Positions 50,623 through 59,583 of a stretch of 64,000 nucleotides of DNA are shown one piece after another. A program made the translations under genes and the position numbers. The DNA is taken from contig CAAGNV010000060.1 of assembly GCA_900771425.1 (NCBI GenBank), positions 1 through 64,000 of the forward strand, written 5' to 3'. Every line of letters starts with the position of its first letter. The stretch's first letter is position 1. This DNA comes from Bacteroidaceae bacterium (lineage in GTDB: Bacteria > Bacteroidota > Bacteroidia > Bacteroidales > Bacteroidaceae). The notes under the pieces were generated by a model, which did not search any database, was not told where the DNA came from, and saw nothing but the letters and a program-made list of their open reading frames with translations.

Positions 50623-51555
50623 ATGGATCACGAACATTGCGGATGTGGCCATCACCACCACGCAGAAATGACTGAAAGCAAGATTCAGCAAGCATTTGAG
50701 AAGTACAACCTCGAACTCGACGACGAGCAAGTTCGTCGTGAAGTAGAAGTCCTCCTGAAAAATCATCTTCAGGAAAATAACACCACCGCCGTCAAGAAGT
50801 TCCTGCTCAACAGCGTAGAACTCACCACACTGAAGACAACGGACTCAGACGACAGCGTGATGAAATTCGTAGAGAAGGTAAACAAGTTCGACGACGAATA
50901 CCCCGAACTCGGACATGTTGCCACCGTATGCGTCTATCCATGCTACGCACAGGTATGCCACGACACACTCGAAAACGAGAACGTAGAAATCGCATGTGTG
51001 TCAGCATGCTTCCCTTCGTCACAGTCGTTCATCGAAGTAAAGATAGCCGAGACGGCAATGGCAATCCACGACGGTGCAACCGAAATCGACATCGTGCAGT
51101 CGGTCGGCAAGTTCCTTGCAGGTGACTACGAGACCGTAGCCGACGAAATCAGCGAAATCAAAGAGGTATGCGGCGACCACAAACTCAAGGTCATACTCGA
51201 GACAGGCTGCCTCAAGACTGCCAGCAACATCAAGCGCGCCAGCATACTCGCCATGTACGCCGGAGCAGACTATATCAAGACCTCAACCGGCAAACTCGAG
51301 CCAGCAGCAACGCCAGAGGCAGCATACGTCATGTGTCAGGCCATCAAGGAATACTACGAGCAGACAGGCATACAGATTGGTTTCAAGCCTGCAGGAGGCA
51401 TGAAGACCGTCGAGGATGCCCTCACCTACTACACCATCGTAAAGGAAGTGCTCGGTGAGCGTTGGCTCAACAACCAGATGCTCCGACTCGGCACCAGCAG
51501 CCTTGCCAACAAGCTGCTCACCGACATCACCGGCAAGGAAGTCAAGTTCTTCTAA
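50623..51555 (+). CDS. deoC: Deoxyribose-phosphate aldolase with His/Cys-rich N-terminus
   Basis: A 310-residue class I aldolase that cleaves deoxyribose 5-phosphate to glyceraldehyde 3-phosphate and acetaldehyde. The Schiff-base lysine is in the YIKTSTGKLEP segment; the partner lysine is in HKLKVILETGCLKT. The family core occupies about residues 75-310. The first 17 residues (MDHEHCGCGHHHHAEMT) are a His/Cys cluster that could bind metal, unusual for DeoC and not part of the fold. It is preceded by the 14-bp repeat and followed by a strong terminator. Confidence 0.93.
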   Translation: MDHEHCGCGHHHHAEMTESKIQQAFEKYNLELDDEQVRREVEVLLKNHLQENNTTAVKKFLLNSVELTTLKTTDSDDSVMKFVEKVNKFDDEYPELGHVATVCVYPCYAQVCHDTLENENVEIACVSACFPSSQSFIEVKIAETAMAIHDGATEIDIVQSVGKFLAGDYETVADEISEIKEVCGDHKLKVILETGCLKTASNIKRASILAMYAGADYIKTSTGKLEPAATPEAAYVMCQAIKEYYEQTGIQIGFKPAGGMKTVEDALTYYTIVKEVLGERWLNNQMLRLGTSSLANKLLTDITGKEVKFF

Positions 51556-51578
51556 AGCCGCTGTGGCTTATACAAACG

Positions 51579-51621
51579 ACAGGCAACATAATTCGTATCA
51601 CCACGATATTATGTTGCCTGT
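51579..51621 (+). terminator. deoC terminator
   Basis: ACAGGCAACATAAT (51579-51592) pairs perfectly with ATTATGTTGCCTGT (51608-51621), followed by TTCCGTTTCC. The 14-bp stem lies about 23 bp past the stop. Confidence 0.8.
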
Positions 51622-51686
51622 TTCCGTTTCCGTGCATTCGTACAATCATATCCTACGCCAGTACCACCTAAGCGGTGCCAAGTATG

Positions 51687-51770
51687 AGTTGATGAAAATT
51701 GTGGTATCATGTCATAAAATCATCGTTTCATGGCATGAAATGATGGTATCAAGCCATGAAACCATCATTT
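51687..51770. repeat. 21-bp palindromic repeat array D (4 units)
   Basis: Units start at 51687, 51708, 51729 and 51750. They are variations on CATGGCATGAAATGATGGTAT. Palindromes TTTCAT-GGC-ATGAAA and ATGATGGT-n13-ACCATCAT span unit boundaries. Convergent end of deoC and nagB. Confidence 0.75.
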
Positions 51771-51850
51771 TATGCTGCAACAGTACCAACGCGGCCGTAA
51801 GTCATTGCCACTGCAGCCACGTGATGTTGCCAACGTAACCAAATGCAATG

Positions 51851-51881
51851 ATGGTGTGCCGCGGGTTGTGCGGCACACCAT
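51851..51881. terminator. Hairpin at the nagB 3' end
   Basis: ATGGTGTGCCGC (51851-51862) pairs perfectly with GCGGCACACCAT (51870-51881). It lies about 40 bp past the nagB stop. Related to the hairpin at 34651-34681. Confidence 0.65.
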
Positions 51882-51919
51882 CATCTGATTATTCCGTAAT
51901 ACTGTATTGCTGTCGGAGA

Positions 51920-52741
51920 TTAGTCGAACATGTTAGCATATTCCTCCAACAGGTTCTCGAGCTTCTGCTTATCCTTAAAGTAGTGATAAGTTGATACGTT
52001 GAGGTCAACGCATGCGTCTTCGTCACATACGATATTGCCGTGTTCGTGCATCTGCAGCATGCTGGCAGTCCACATGTGGTTGACACCGTCCTCGATTGTC
52101 TTCTTCAGAGCGCGTGACTTCAAGTGACCGTTACAGAGGATGAGCACCTCGCGCGCTGCCATCACTGTACCTACGCCGACAGTAAGGGCCTTCTTTGGTA
52201 CCTTTGTGACGTCGTTGTCGAAGAATCGGCAGTTAGCCTGGATGGTATTGGTGGTAAGTGTCTTGATGCGTGTCTTGCTTGAGAGGCTTGAACCTGGTTC
52301 GTTGAATGCGATGTGGCCGTCAGGACCGATACCGCCCATGAAGAGGTCGATGCCACCTGCTTCAGCAATCATCTCCTCGTAGTGGTTGCACTCGGCGATG
52401 AGGTCGGGTGCGTTACCGTTGAGGATGTGCACGTTCTTCGGGTCTATGTCTATCTTATTGAAGAAGTTATTCCACATAAATGAATGATAGCTCTCTGGAT
52501 GTGATTCGGGGAGTCCAACATACTCATCCATGTTAAAGGTAATGACGTTCTTGAATGAGATTACGCCAGCCTGGTTAAGACGTGCTAACTCATTATACAT
52601 TCCCAGAGGTGATGAACCTGTAGGGCAACCCAATACGAACTTGTGGTCTGGTGTTGGGTTGAAATCGAGAATCTTCTTGGCAACGAAGTGTGCTGCCCAA
52701 ATTGACATCGATTGATAGTTTTCTGCAATGACTACTCTCAT
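51920..52741 (-). CDS. nagB: Glucosamine-6-phosphate deaminase
   Basis: A 273-residue enzyme converting glucosamine 6-phosphate to fructose 6-phosphate and ammonia. The family blocks are FVLGCPTGSSPLGMY, FNMDEYVGLPESHPESYHSFM (catalytic Asp and His region) and GGIGPDGHIAFNEPGSS. The length equals that of E. coli NagB (266) plus a few residues. It lies 68 bp behind the PglF/CapD-type gene with no promoter box in between, so it may be the last gene of the polysaccharide operon. There it could balance hexosamine flux. Confidence 0.95.
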   Translation of the reverse strand: MRVVIAENYQSMSIWAAHFVAKKILDFNPTPDHKFVLGCPTGSSPLGMYNELARLNQAGVISFKNVITFNMDEYVGLPESHPESYHSFMWNNFFNKIDIDPKNVHILNGNAPDLIAECNHYEEMIAEAGGIDLFMGGIGPDGHIAFNEPGSSLSSKTRIKTLTTNTIQANCRFFDNDVTKVPKKALTVGVGTVMAAREVLILCNGHLKSRALKKTIEDGVNHMWTASMLQMHEHGNIVCDEDACVDLNVSTYHYFKDKQKLENLLEEYANMFD

Positions 52742-52809
52742 AATCGTTAGTTTTTAATTGATACGTAGGTTGTGATATCTCAATTTTAATATGCTTATTC
52801 CCCAGTCCA

Positions 52810-54729
52810 TCAATACTTCTGGTATTCAGGATTGGTTGAGTGGAATTCAGGTACAGTCTCCTTGAGCAAGTGAATCATCTCAGGGATTTGGACATTTGCT
52901 GCAAGTTGGGTGAGTCGGTTGACTACTGCATGAGCCTCGGTATAGTCGTACTCGCGCACCTTTGCAATCTTGATACGCTGGTGGTTAGTAGGTATTGTGT
53001 TCTCAGCATTTGCAAGTACTTCCTCATAGAGTTTCTCGCCTGGACGCAAGCCTGTAAACTCAATCTTGATGTCCTTGTCAGGCACGAAACCGGCAAGTTC
53101 AATCATGCGGCGAGCCATGTCGGCAATCTTGACCGGCTTACCCATCTCGAACACGAATATCTCGTTGCCCTTGCTCATGGTTGCTGCCTCCATAACCAGA
53201 CGGCATGCCTCCGGTATGGTCATGAAGAAACGAATGATTTCAGGATGAGTCACTGTCAGCGGTCCACCCTTCTCAATCTGTTCGCGGAAACGTGGGATGA
53301 CACTTCCGTTCGAGCCAAGCACGTTGCCGAAACGGGTTGTCACGAACTTCGTAGTGCCTTCGTGCTTGCCCTGTGCTATAGACAGGCCGAGCGACTGCAC
53401 GTAAATCTCTGCCATACGCTTGGTACAGCCCATCACGTTGGTTGGGTTGACGGCCTTGTCGGTACTTACCATCACCATCTTCTCAACTCCGTATTCTATA
53501 CATTTATTTGCCACATAATGGCTGCCGGTCACGTTTACGAACACGGCTTCGCATGGATTCTCCTCCATAAGCGGAACGTGCTTGTAGGCTGCAGCATGGA
53601 ACACCACCTGCGGACGATATTTGCGAAATGCAAAGTCGAGGCGTACCTTGCTGCGGACGTCACCGATGACAGGGACAAAGTCGAGGTTAGGGAACTTCTC
53701 TTCGAGTTGGAGACGAAGATAGTGTGTAGGGGTCTCGGCATTGTCGAAGAGTATAAGGCGCTTGATGCCGAATCCGGCCAACTGACGGCACAACTCGCTA
53801 CCGATACTGCCGGCAGCACCTGTCACCATCACAATCTTATCCTGGAAGTTCTTGATGATTTCATCCATCGAGAGCTGTATCTCAGGACGGCCGAGCAAGT
53901 CTTCGATGTTTATCTGACGTATGTTACTGTGATTGATCTTGCCGTCGATGACTTCGTCAACTGACGGTGCAACCATAATCTTCACTCCACATTCGGCAGC
54001 AATCGGTATCAGTCGTTCCTTTTCCTTCTGGATAGCGGACTCTATAGGGAACAATATAGTGTTGGTATCGTAGCGGCTGCACAGTTTCTTCAAGTCATCA
54101 CAGTCCTTTACGTGCAGTATAGGGAGTTCGGCAAGCATATACTTTACTTGCTTTTCGCCGTAGGATACAAAACCAACAATCTTGTACTGTGAAGAATGCT
54201 GAAGGCGTGTAATGAGCGAAACAGACTTGTCACCCGTACCATAGACGAACAGGTTCGTACGATTACAGTCAATGGTACGATTGATACGCAATGAGTCGAG
54301 TATATAAATAACCGATGCACGTGAAAGCACGATGAGAACCAAAAGGATGGCTGCATCGAACAGGCCAATCATCAATATGCGAAGGAATGTAGGGTCTGGA
54401 GTAAATATAGGGGTAATGATTGCTACTACTATAAGCAATCGAATGAGCAGGCTGACGAAGAAACGAAGCATCTCGCGCATTGACGAATGGCGGACGACAA
54501 TCCTGAATGTGCGTGTCAGGTAGAAGCAAATCAGTGCAGCTGCAAACGATACTCCAACCCACGTGAAGATGAATGCACTGCCAACGGTGTTTGTGTTTTG
54601 TACACAATTATAAACCAGCAAGGCAAAGAACGATGCTATTAATGACAGCAATGCATCCATGGTCAATATAAGCATTGCGTTAACGTACTTTTCCGAATAC
54701 TTGTGTACAATCTGTTTAAATGATCCCAT
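52810..54729 (-). CDS. Membrane nucleoside-diphosphate-sugar 4,6-dehydratase (PglF/CapD type)
   Basis: 639 residues. The N-terminal about 140 residues contain four membrane segments (MLILTMDALLSLIASFFALLV and three more). A CoA-binding-like domain follows (about 145-265). The C-terminal dehydratase has the NAD motif VTGAAGSIGSELCRQL and the active-site segment VSTDKAVNPTNVMGCTKRMAEI, where Met replaces the usual Tyr of the YxxxK motif as in PglF. Members convert UDP-GlcNAc to a 4-keto-6-deoxy sugar used as the first residue of O-antigen, capsule or N-glycan. It sits in the wza-wzc operon, which supports a role in exopolysaccharide initiation. Confidence 0.9.
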   Translation of the reverse strand: MGSFKQIVHKYSEKYVNAMLILTMDALLSLIASFFALLVYNCVQNTNTVGSAFIFTWVGVSFAAALICFYLTRTFRIVVRHSSMREMLRFFVSLLIRLLIVVAIITPIFTPDPTFLRILMIGLFDAAILLVLIVLSRASVIYILDSLRINRTIDCNRTNLFVYGTGDKSVSLITRLQHSSQYKIVGFVSYGEKQVKYMLAELPILHVKDCDDLKKLCSRYDTNTILFPIESAIQKEKERLIPIAAECGVKIMVAPSVDEVIDGKINHSNIRQINIEDLLGRPEIQLSMDEIIKNFQDKIVMVTGAAGSIGSELCRQLAGFGIKRLILFDNAETPTHYLRLQLEEKFPNLDFVPVIGDVRSKVRLDFAFRKYRPQVVFHAAAYKHVPLMEENPCEAVFVNVTGSHYVANKCIEYGVEKMVMVSTDKAVNPTNVMGCTKRMAEIYVQSLGLSIAQGKHEGTTKFVTTRFGNVLGSNGSVIPRFREQIEKGGPLTVTHPEIIRFFMTIPEACRLVMEAATMSKGNEIFVFEMGKPVKIADMARRMIELAGFVPDKDIKIEFTGLRPGEKLYEEVLANAENTIPTNHQRIKIAKVREYDYTEAHAVVNRLTQLAANVQIPEMIHLLKETVPEFHSTNPEYQKY

Positions 54730-54811
54730 ATCTCTTATTTCTTTTACTCTTCAATTCAACGGTTTAATGTTTTATCATCCTTATAAGATAAGACTCTATT
54801 GACGTGTCGTG

Positions 54812-55501
54812 TTATTGCAAAAGTTCAGGCTTCTTTGTCTTGAGTATCAGTTCAAGCAGTTCGATGTTGTGAAGGTCTGTGCCCTTGTAGTCATAATATT
54901 CATTCTTCAACAGCATCTCGGCTTTCTCCTTGGCAGTATGTCCGTAAGCACCACTGAACGAGCCTACATTGAGTTGGAAACGGATTCCTTGTTGCTTCAG
55001 GGTCTTGTAGTATGCCTCATCGGTCATATACATATATCGCTCAGGGTGAGCCAGGACAGGGAAAAGTCCCTTAGCCTTGATAGTGCGCAGTTCCTGCATG
55101 AAATGAGTCGGAGGGTTGAAGTATGACGTTTCGACAAGCACCTTGTTTTGTTTCAGTCCAAGCAACAGCAGGTCGTCATTGTTCAGTCGCTCGTCAAACA
55201 CGGCATCCATCATATATTCGGCAGCAAGATGCAATTTTACCGGACCTTTGTATGCCTCCTGCAGTTCGGCAAAACGTGCCTTCAGCGCCTCAGTAGTGTT
55301 TGGGATATCCTCCATGATGTGCGGAGTACACCAGAGCTCACTTATGCCCAAACGCTCGTACTCCTCCAAAATCTTTAATGACTGTGCCATTGTCCTCACG
55401 CCATCATCTACTCCCGGCAGTATGTGAGAGTGGTAGTCAATAAACCCCTGAAAGAAGTTTGACGTCTCGAATGTTGGCTTTTTCTTGAACAGATTAAACA
55501 T
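54812..55501 (-). CDS. CpsB/YwqE-type tyrosine-protein phosphatase (PHP fold)
   Basis: A 229-residue phosphatase of the PHP family that dephosphorylates the tyrosine tail of the exopolysaccharide kinase. Metal-binding motifs are DYHSHILPGVDDGV at residues 22-35, CTPHIMED, LAHPERYMYM and GTDLHNIELL. It lies downstream of wzc in the same direction (gap 138 bp), the classical kinase-phosphatase pairing. It lacks a signal peptide, as expected for a cytoplasmic enzyme. Confidence 0.9.
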   Translation of the reverse strand: MFNLFKKKPTFETSNFFQGFIDYHSHILPGVDDGVRTMAQSLKILEEYERLGISELWCTPHIMEDIPNTTEALKARFAELQEAYKGPVKLHLAAEYMMDAVFDERLNNDDLLLLGLKQNKVLVETSYFNPPTHFMQELRTIKAKGLFPVLAHPERYMYMTDEAYYKTLKQQGIRFQLNVGSFSGAYGHTAKEKAEMLLKNEYYDYKGTDLHNIELLELILKTKKPELLQ

Positions 55502-55639
55502 AAATGAATGATGTTAAATGATTGAGAAATGACTTTTCGTATTGTTAAGCCTGTTACAAATAAAGGCTGTAAAAACATAAAAGGTACATGGAAACAAGCG
55601 AACCCGAAGTCCACCTGATCCATATACCTTTATTATATA

Positions 55640-58138
55640 TTAGAAGAAGAAAAACTTCTTCTTTTTCTTTTTATCCTCGGCATAGCCATAGTGGTAGCCG
55701 TAACGTGCACCATAGCCATAACGTGCACCGTAGCCATAGCGACCGTAGCCGTAGCGACCGTAGCCGTAGCGACCGCCATAATGACCACTTCCATTCTCTG
55801 TACCATTGAGGATAAGAGACATGTTCTTGAATTTCTGCTCCTGATATACGGTCTCGAGGTCTTTGAGGAGTCCACGTTCAAGCAGTCCGGCACGTATAAC
55901 GAACAGGGTACGGTCGGCATGCTTCTCGATGAGCTGTGTATCGGCAAGGATTTCGATTGGCGGACAGTCAACGAGTATGTAGTCGAACTGTTCACGGAGC
56001 TTGCTGATAGCTTCGCCGAAACGGTCTTCTGCGATGAGTTCTGTTGGGTTTGGAGGCAATGTACCTACTGGCAAGATGAAGAGTGTAGGGAATTCCTCAT
56101 GCTTTACGATAATTTCATCGAGGTTGTCAACTTCGCCGTTGAGGTAGTTTGACAGACCGACCTTCGGTGAATTCACGTACGCTGACAAAGATGCCTTACG
56201 GAGGTCACCGTCGATTGCAAGGATTTTCTTACCCTTGAGTGAGAGTGCGATTGCCATGTTCATCGACGTGAATGTCTTACCTGAGTTTACATTGTAAGAA
56301 GTCAATACGATAACATTTGACTTGTACTCCTTTGTCATGAACTCAAGGTTGGTACGAACGACGCGGAATGCCTCATTGATGACATCACGCTTACCCTGAC
56401 GCACGACAATCTTCGTTGACTTGTTTTCATCAATCTTCTTCTGCCAGAAGTGAGTTGGTTCTTCAGTGGCTGCCTGAGGTATCTCGCCAAGGAACGGAAT
56501 AGTGAGGCTGCTGAGGTCTTGACGACCGCGAACGGTTGTATTGAGTTGTTCCTTCAGATAGATGATGAGCAATGGAATAGCGAGTCCGAGGAGGAGTGCA
56601 ATGAGCAGTATCTGATTCTTCTTAGGAGAAGTAGGGAAAATGCTACCGCCCGGTTGCTTGATGATACGTGTGTTGTATGCAGTGAACGCCTGCGAGAGTT
56701 CGTTCTCTTCGAGTTTCTGAAGAAGGAAGAGGTAAAGTGATTCCTTAACCTTCTGCTGACGTTCAACGCTAAGGAGTTGTTTTGCCTGTTCTGGGTTAGA
56801 CGCAATCTTGCTCGTAGTCTCTCTTTCGCTCTTTTGGAGGTTCTGGATTTGGATGTCGAGTGCGCGTGCCTGATTCTGGAGTGATGCGATGATAGCCTTG
56901 CGCATGTCGGCGAGGTTGGCATCTGCCTGCTGAACGATAGAGTTCTGGTCGCTACTTTCGGCAGCCTTGTTGTTGCGGTCGATTACATAAGTATTGTAAT
57001 TGGTGATCTGCGACTCGATTGAAGTACTACCTATACCTATATTTACTGGTATGATTGTGTTCTTTGGTGAGTTCTGGACGAGTTGAAGGACATGACGCAC
57101 CATGAATGCCTTGTTGTTGATATCAAGGATTTCCTTGCTGAGTTCGGCACTCTGGGTCATATACATGTTTGCTGCTTCGCCGAGGTCTGGTGTGAGGTTG
57201 GCACTCTTGATAGCAGAGATACCGCCATCGACGTCAGTCAAGTCACCAGCAAGGAGTTCCAGACGTTCCTTGATGAACTTTGATGTGCTCTCGGTGACTA
57301 CGTTCTTGTCGTCAACCCACTTCTGGTTATAGACGTCGATGAGTGTGCTGAGTAAGTCTTCGGCACGCTGTGGCGACACGTCGGTGATTGAGAGTGAAAG
57401 CACGTCTGATTCCTTGTTTACCAATCCTGCATTCAGTGCTGACAGGTAACGCATTGCTGTGTTGTAGATGGTAGAGCGTGTTACGTGGATTGTAGGAATC
57501 TTATCTGAACCGTTGTAATATGCAGTCGGAGTCACACAGATTCTACCTATAGGGGTATTGATGGAATCGTTGAATTTACCCTTGAACTCCACATTGGATT
57601 CTTGTTCGTCGTTCTCAACGTAGTATTTCAGTTTGCTGATTTTTACATCAGTTCCCTTGACGTTCAAGTCGAATGAGGCAGGTGCATCATCTGCGATGCC
57701 ACCGATTTCTACTTTCACTGGCAGCGAAGTGCCATAAAGCACGTGCTTGTGGAATGTGCCGTCAATAACATAGTTCTTGTCAAGGTCTAGGATACGTGTA
57801 ATCTCATACATGTTATCTGGAGAGATGAATGCACGCAATTCGTTCTGTACGTTGGTATTGGCACGGAAAATACCGAGGTCGTTGAACGACTGGATACCAC
57901 CAGGCATGGACTTACCCTGGCCTTCTGACTTAATCTGTACTTCGGTTGAACGCTCATACACAGGTGGGGTGCGCAAGATGTAGAACACTGCTATACCTAC
58001 ACACAGGATGACTGATAGCAGGAACCAATACCACTTGGCGAGGCACCCGAGCAGCAGCTCTTTTATCTGCAAAAGGTCGTTGTTGTTCTCATTATTCTGC
58101 GTCAACGCATTTGATGTCGGATTGTTTACTTGTTGCAT
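55640..58138 (-). CDS. Wzc-type polysaccharide co-polymerase and tyrosine autokinase
   Basis: 832 residues. The Wzz chain-length domain has a first membrane segment near residues 35-55 (WYWFLLSVILCVGIAVFYIL), a long periplasmic coiled-coil region and a second segment near 510-530. The cytoplasmic BY-kinase domain follows with Walker A SYNVNSGKTFTSMN (about 610-625), Walker A' LAIDGDLRK and Walker B YILVDCPP. The C-terminus (about 785-820) is a Tyr cluster of 13 tyrosines in GYGRY/GARYGYG repeats, ending KKKKKKFFFF. Cycles of tail phosphorylation control polymer length and export. The tail is encoded by 15-18 bp tandem repeats, so tyrosine number may vary. Second gene of the operon. Confidence 0.93.
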   Translation of the reverse strand: MQQVNNPTSNALTQNNENNNDLLQIKELLLGCLAKWYWFLLSVILCVGIAVFYILRTPPVYERSTEVQIKSEGQGKSMPGGIQSFNDLGIFRANTNVQNELRAFISPDNMYEITRILDLDKNYVIDGTFHKHVLYGTSLPVKVEIGGIADDAPASFDLNVKGTDVKISKLKYYVENDEQESNVEFKGKFNDSINTPIGRICVTPTAYYNGSDKIPTIHVTRSTIYNTAMRYLSALNAGLVNKESDVLSLSITDVSPQRAEDLLSTLIDVYNQKWVDDKNVVTESTSKFIKERLELLAGDLTDVDGGISAIKSANLTPDLGEAANMYMTQSAELSKEILDINNKAFMVRHVLQLVQNSPKNTIIPVNIGIGSTSIESQITNYNTYVIDRNNKAAESSDQNSIVQQADANLADMRKAIIASLQNQARALDIQIQNLQKSERETTSKIASNPEQAKQLLSVERQQKVKESLYLFLLQKLEENELSQAFTAYNTRIIKQPGGSIFPTSPKKNQILLIALLLGLAIPLLIIYLKEQLNTTVRGRQDLSSLTIPFLGEIPQAATEEPTHFWQKKIDENKSTKIVVRQGKRDVINEAFRVVRTNLEFMTKEYKSNVIVLTSYNVNSGKTFTSMNMAIALSLKGKKILAIDGDLRKASLSAYVNSPKVGLSNYLNGEVDNLDEIIVKHEEFPTLFILPVGTLPPNPTELIAEDRFGEAISKLREQFDYILVDCPPIEILADTQLIEKHADRTLFVIRAGLLERGLLKDLETVYQEQKFKNMSLILNGTENGSGHYGGRYGYGRYGYGRYGYGARYGYGARYGYHYGYAEDKKKKKKFFFF
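55678..55790. repeat. Tandem 15-18 bp repeats encoding the Wzc tyrosine tail
   Basis: On the plus strand units such as GTAGCCGTAGCGACC (15 bp) and GCACCATAGCCATAACGT (18 bp) repeat head to tail. The period is a multiple of three, so slippage would add or remove tyrosine-containing blocks without a frameshift. Confidence 0.8.
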
Positions 58139-58195
58139 ATCTTATTATTTCTATTTGCTTGTTATAAAAGGCTATCACTGGTTAACCGTACCTTA

Positions 58196-58993
58196 TTACC
58201 AGTTCTTAATGAGAACAAGGATTGAGGTGGCAAGTGAAGAGAGTGAAATCCAGAATGAGGTTGACAACAGGTTGTTGCCGTTGAGTGTTGACTGGCGTTC
58301 GCGCATCTTGTTCGGACGGACATACACGACGTCGTTTTGTTGTATGTAATACACAGGCGAATTCATCAGTTCAGGAGCATTGGTTATGTCAACGTGATAG
58401 ACTCTCTGTACGCCGTTCTCCTCACGCATCACCATAACGTCGTCACGCACACCGGTGATGAGCATATCGCCCGACATACTTATCGCGTCGAGCAGTGTCA
58501 CAGCGTCGCGGTCGATTGAGTAGCGTCCAGGCACCTTCACTTCACCGAGGATTGCGAAAGTAAGGTTCATGAATTCAACGGTCACGATAGCACGCTTTGC
58601 TTCTTTCTCAGCCAAGCGTTCACGCAGCATATTTGCGATTTCCGTACGTGTCATGCCAGACACATGAACGCTTCCGAGTGTCGGGAACTGAATGTCACCG
58701 CTCTGGTCGACAGAATAGCCCATCATACCCTGAGAGTATGTACTTTGTATGCTTGCAGTCTGACCTATACGCTGTGTGATATACGGAAGGTTGAGCGAAT
58801 TGGTGATTTCCACGTTTGGAGTATTCACAGAAATAAACAATTTGTCACCCGGTTTAACTTTGATCAGCTTCATCTCGGCAACGGGTGCGCCGTTGATAAG
58901 GTCTGAGTCGTTGAAATAAGTCACTTTTTGCGTAGAGCATGATACTGCCAGTACCGCTCCGATTACAACTGCTGCAAATTGTTTTAGTTTCAT
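58196..58993 (-). CDS. Wza-type outer-membrane polysaccharide export lipoprotein
   Basis: 265 residues. Lipoprotein signal with the lipobox ending at C19 (LAVSCST). A polysaccharide export (Poly_export) domain covers about 45-150 (IKVKPGDKLFISVNTPN) and an SLBB domain follows (ILGEVKVPGRYSI, about 165-230). One C-terminal membrane segment (FWISLSSLATSILVLIKNW) anchors it. Wza forms the octameric outer-membrane channel with Wzc. First gene of the operon, with the promoter at 59091-59098. Confidence 0.92.
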   Translation of the reverse strand: MKLKQFAAVVIGAVLAVSCSTQKVTYFNDSDLINGAPVAEMKLIKVKPGDKLFISVNTPNVEITNSLNLPYITQRIGQTASIQSTYSQGMMGYSVDQSGDIQFPTLGSVHVSGMTRTEIANMLRERLAEKEAKRAIVTVEFMNLTFAILGEVKVPGRYSIDRDAVTLLDAISMSGDMLITGVRDDVMVMREENGVQRVYHVDITNAPELMNSPVYYIQQNDVVYVRPNKMRERQSTLNGNNLLSTSFWISLSSLATSILVLIKNW

Positions 58994-59090
58994 GATACTT
59001 GTTCTTTCTTTATGATTTCGTCAATTCTTATTTGTACTCTATGGTTTCTACAACCTTGTTGTTACAAGACTTTTTTAGTGTTTTAACGTG

Positions 59091-59098
59091 CAAAGATA
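59091..59098 (-). promoter_or_regulatory. -7 box of the wza operon
   Basis: TATCTTTG followed by CACG on the minus strand, about 100 bp upstream of the wza start. The long leader could carry regulation of the exopolysaccharide operon. Confidence 0.65.
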
Positions 59099-59287
59099 AG
59101 TATTTTTATTCGTTCCTTAACAATAAACACACGATTTTTTTGCCTATTCACCTTATTTTTTCGGCATTTACGGCATATTTGTCAATCCACAGCATACAGG
59201 CAACGCATTTGTCGGTGCAATAGGCTACGGACACTTCTGTCCGCCAAGCCAAGCAGCCGAAACCGGAAGAAGAGCCATAAACTCCGC

Positions 59288-59353
59288 CAGTCCCAAGCAG
59301 GTGGGACTGCAGTTTCACAAGGCAGGGACTGGAGTCCCAAGCAGGTGGGACTG
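59288..59353. repeat. 22-bp palindromic repeat array B3 (3 units)
   Basis: Units start at 59288, 59310 and 59332. The first and third contain the AGTCCCA-AGCAGG-TGGGACT hairpin, identical to units at 15057 and 34573; the second is degenerate. This is the only array of the eight in a divergent gap. Confidence 0.9.
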
Positions 59354-59583
59354 GCACAGGAACTGCTTGACGATTTCCAACCAACCATTCACGAGAACCC
59401 AAAGAGCCTGACACGTCCATCATCAGTAATGCCATTGCCCGTCAATCCCCAGCAACGGCATTCCTGACACATCAATCGATCTTGTCTTGCATCGTCACAA
59501 GTCCTTTTGCGATAATTCCCTTTCATTTAACTCCATTCAAAAAAAATGTTACACATTCGTTTGGTCATGTAAAATTATAATAG

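Larger units (their letters stand above)
51556..51919. other. 364-bp convergent intergenic region
   Basis: Between deoC (+) and nagB (-). It contains the deoC terminator (51579-51621), palindromic array D (51687-51770) and a hairpin (51851-51881). No gene is seen. Confidence 0.65.
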
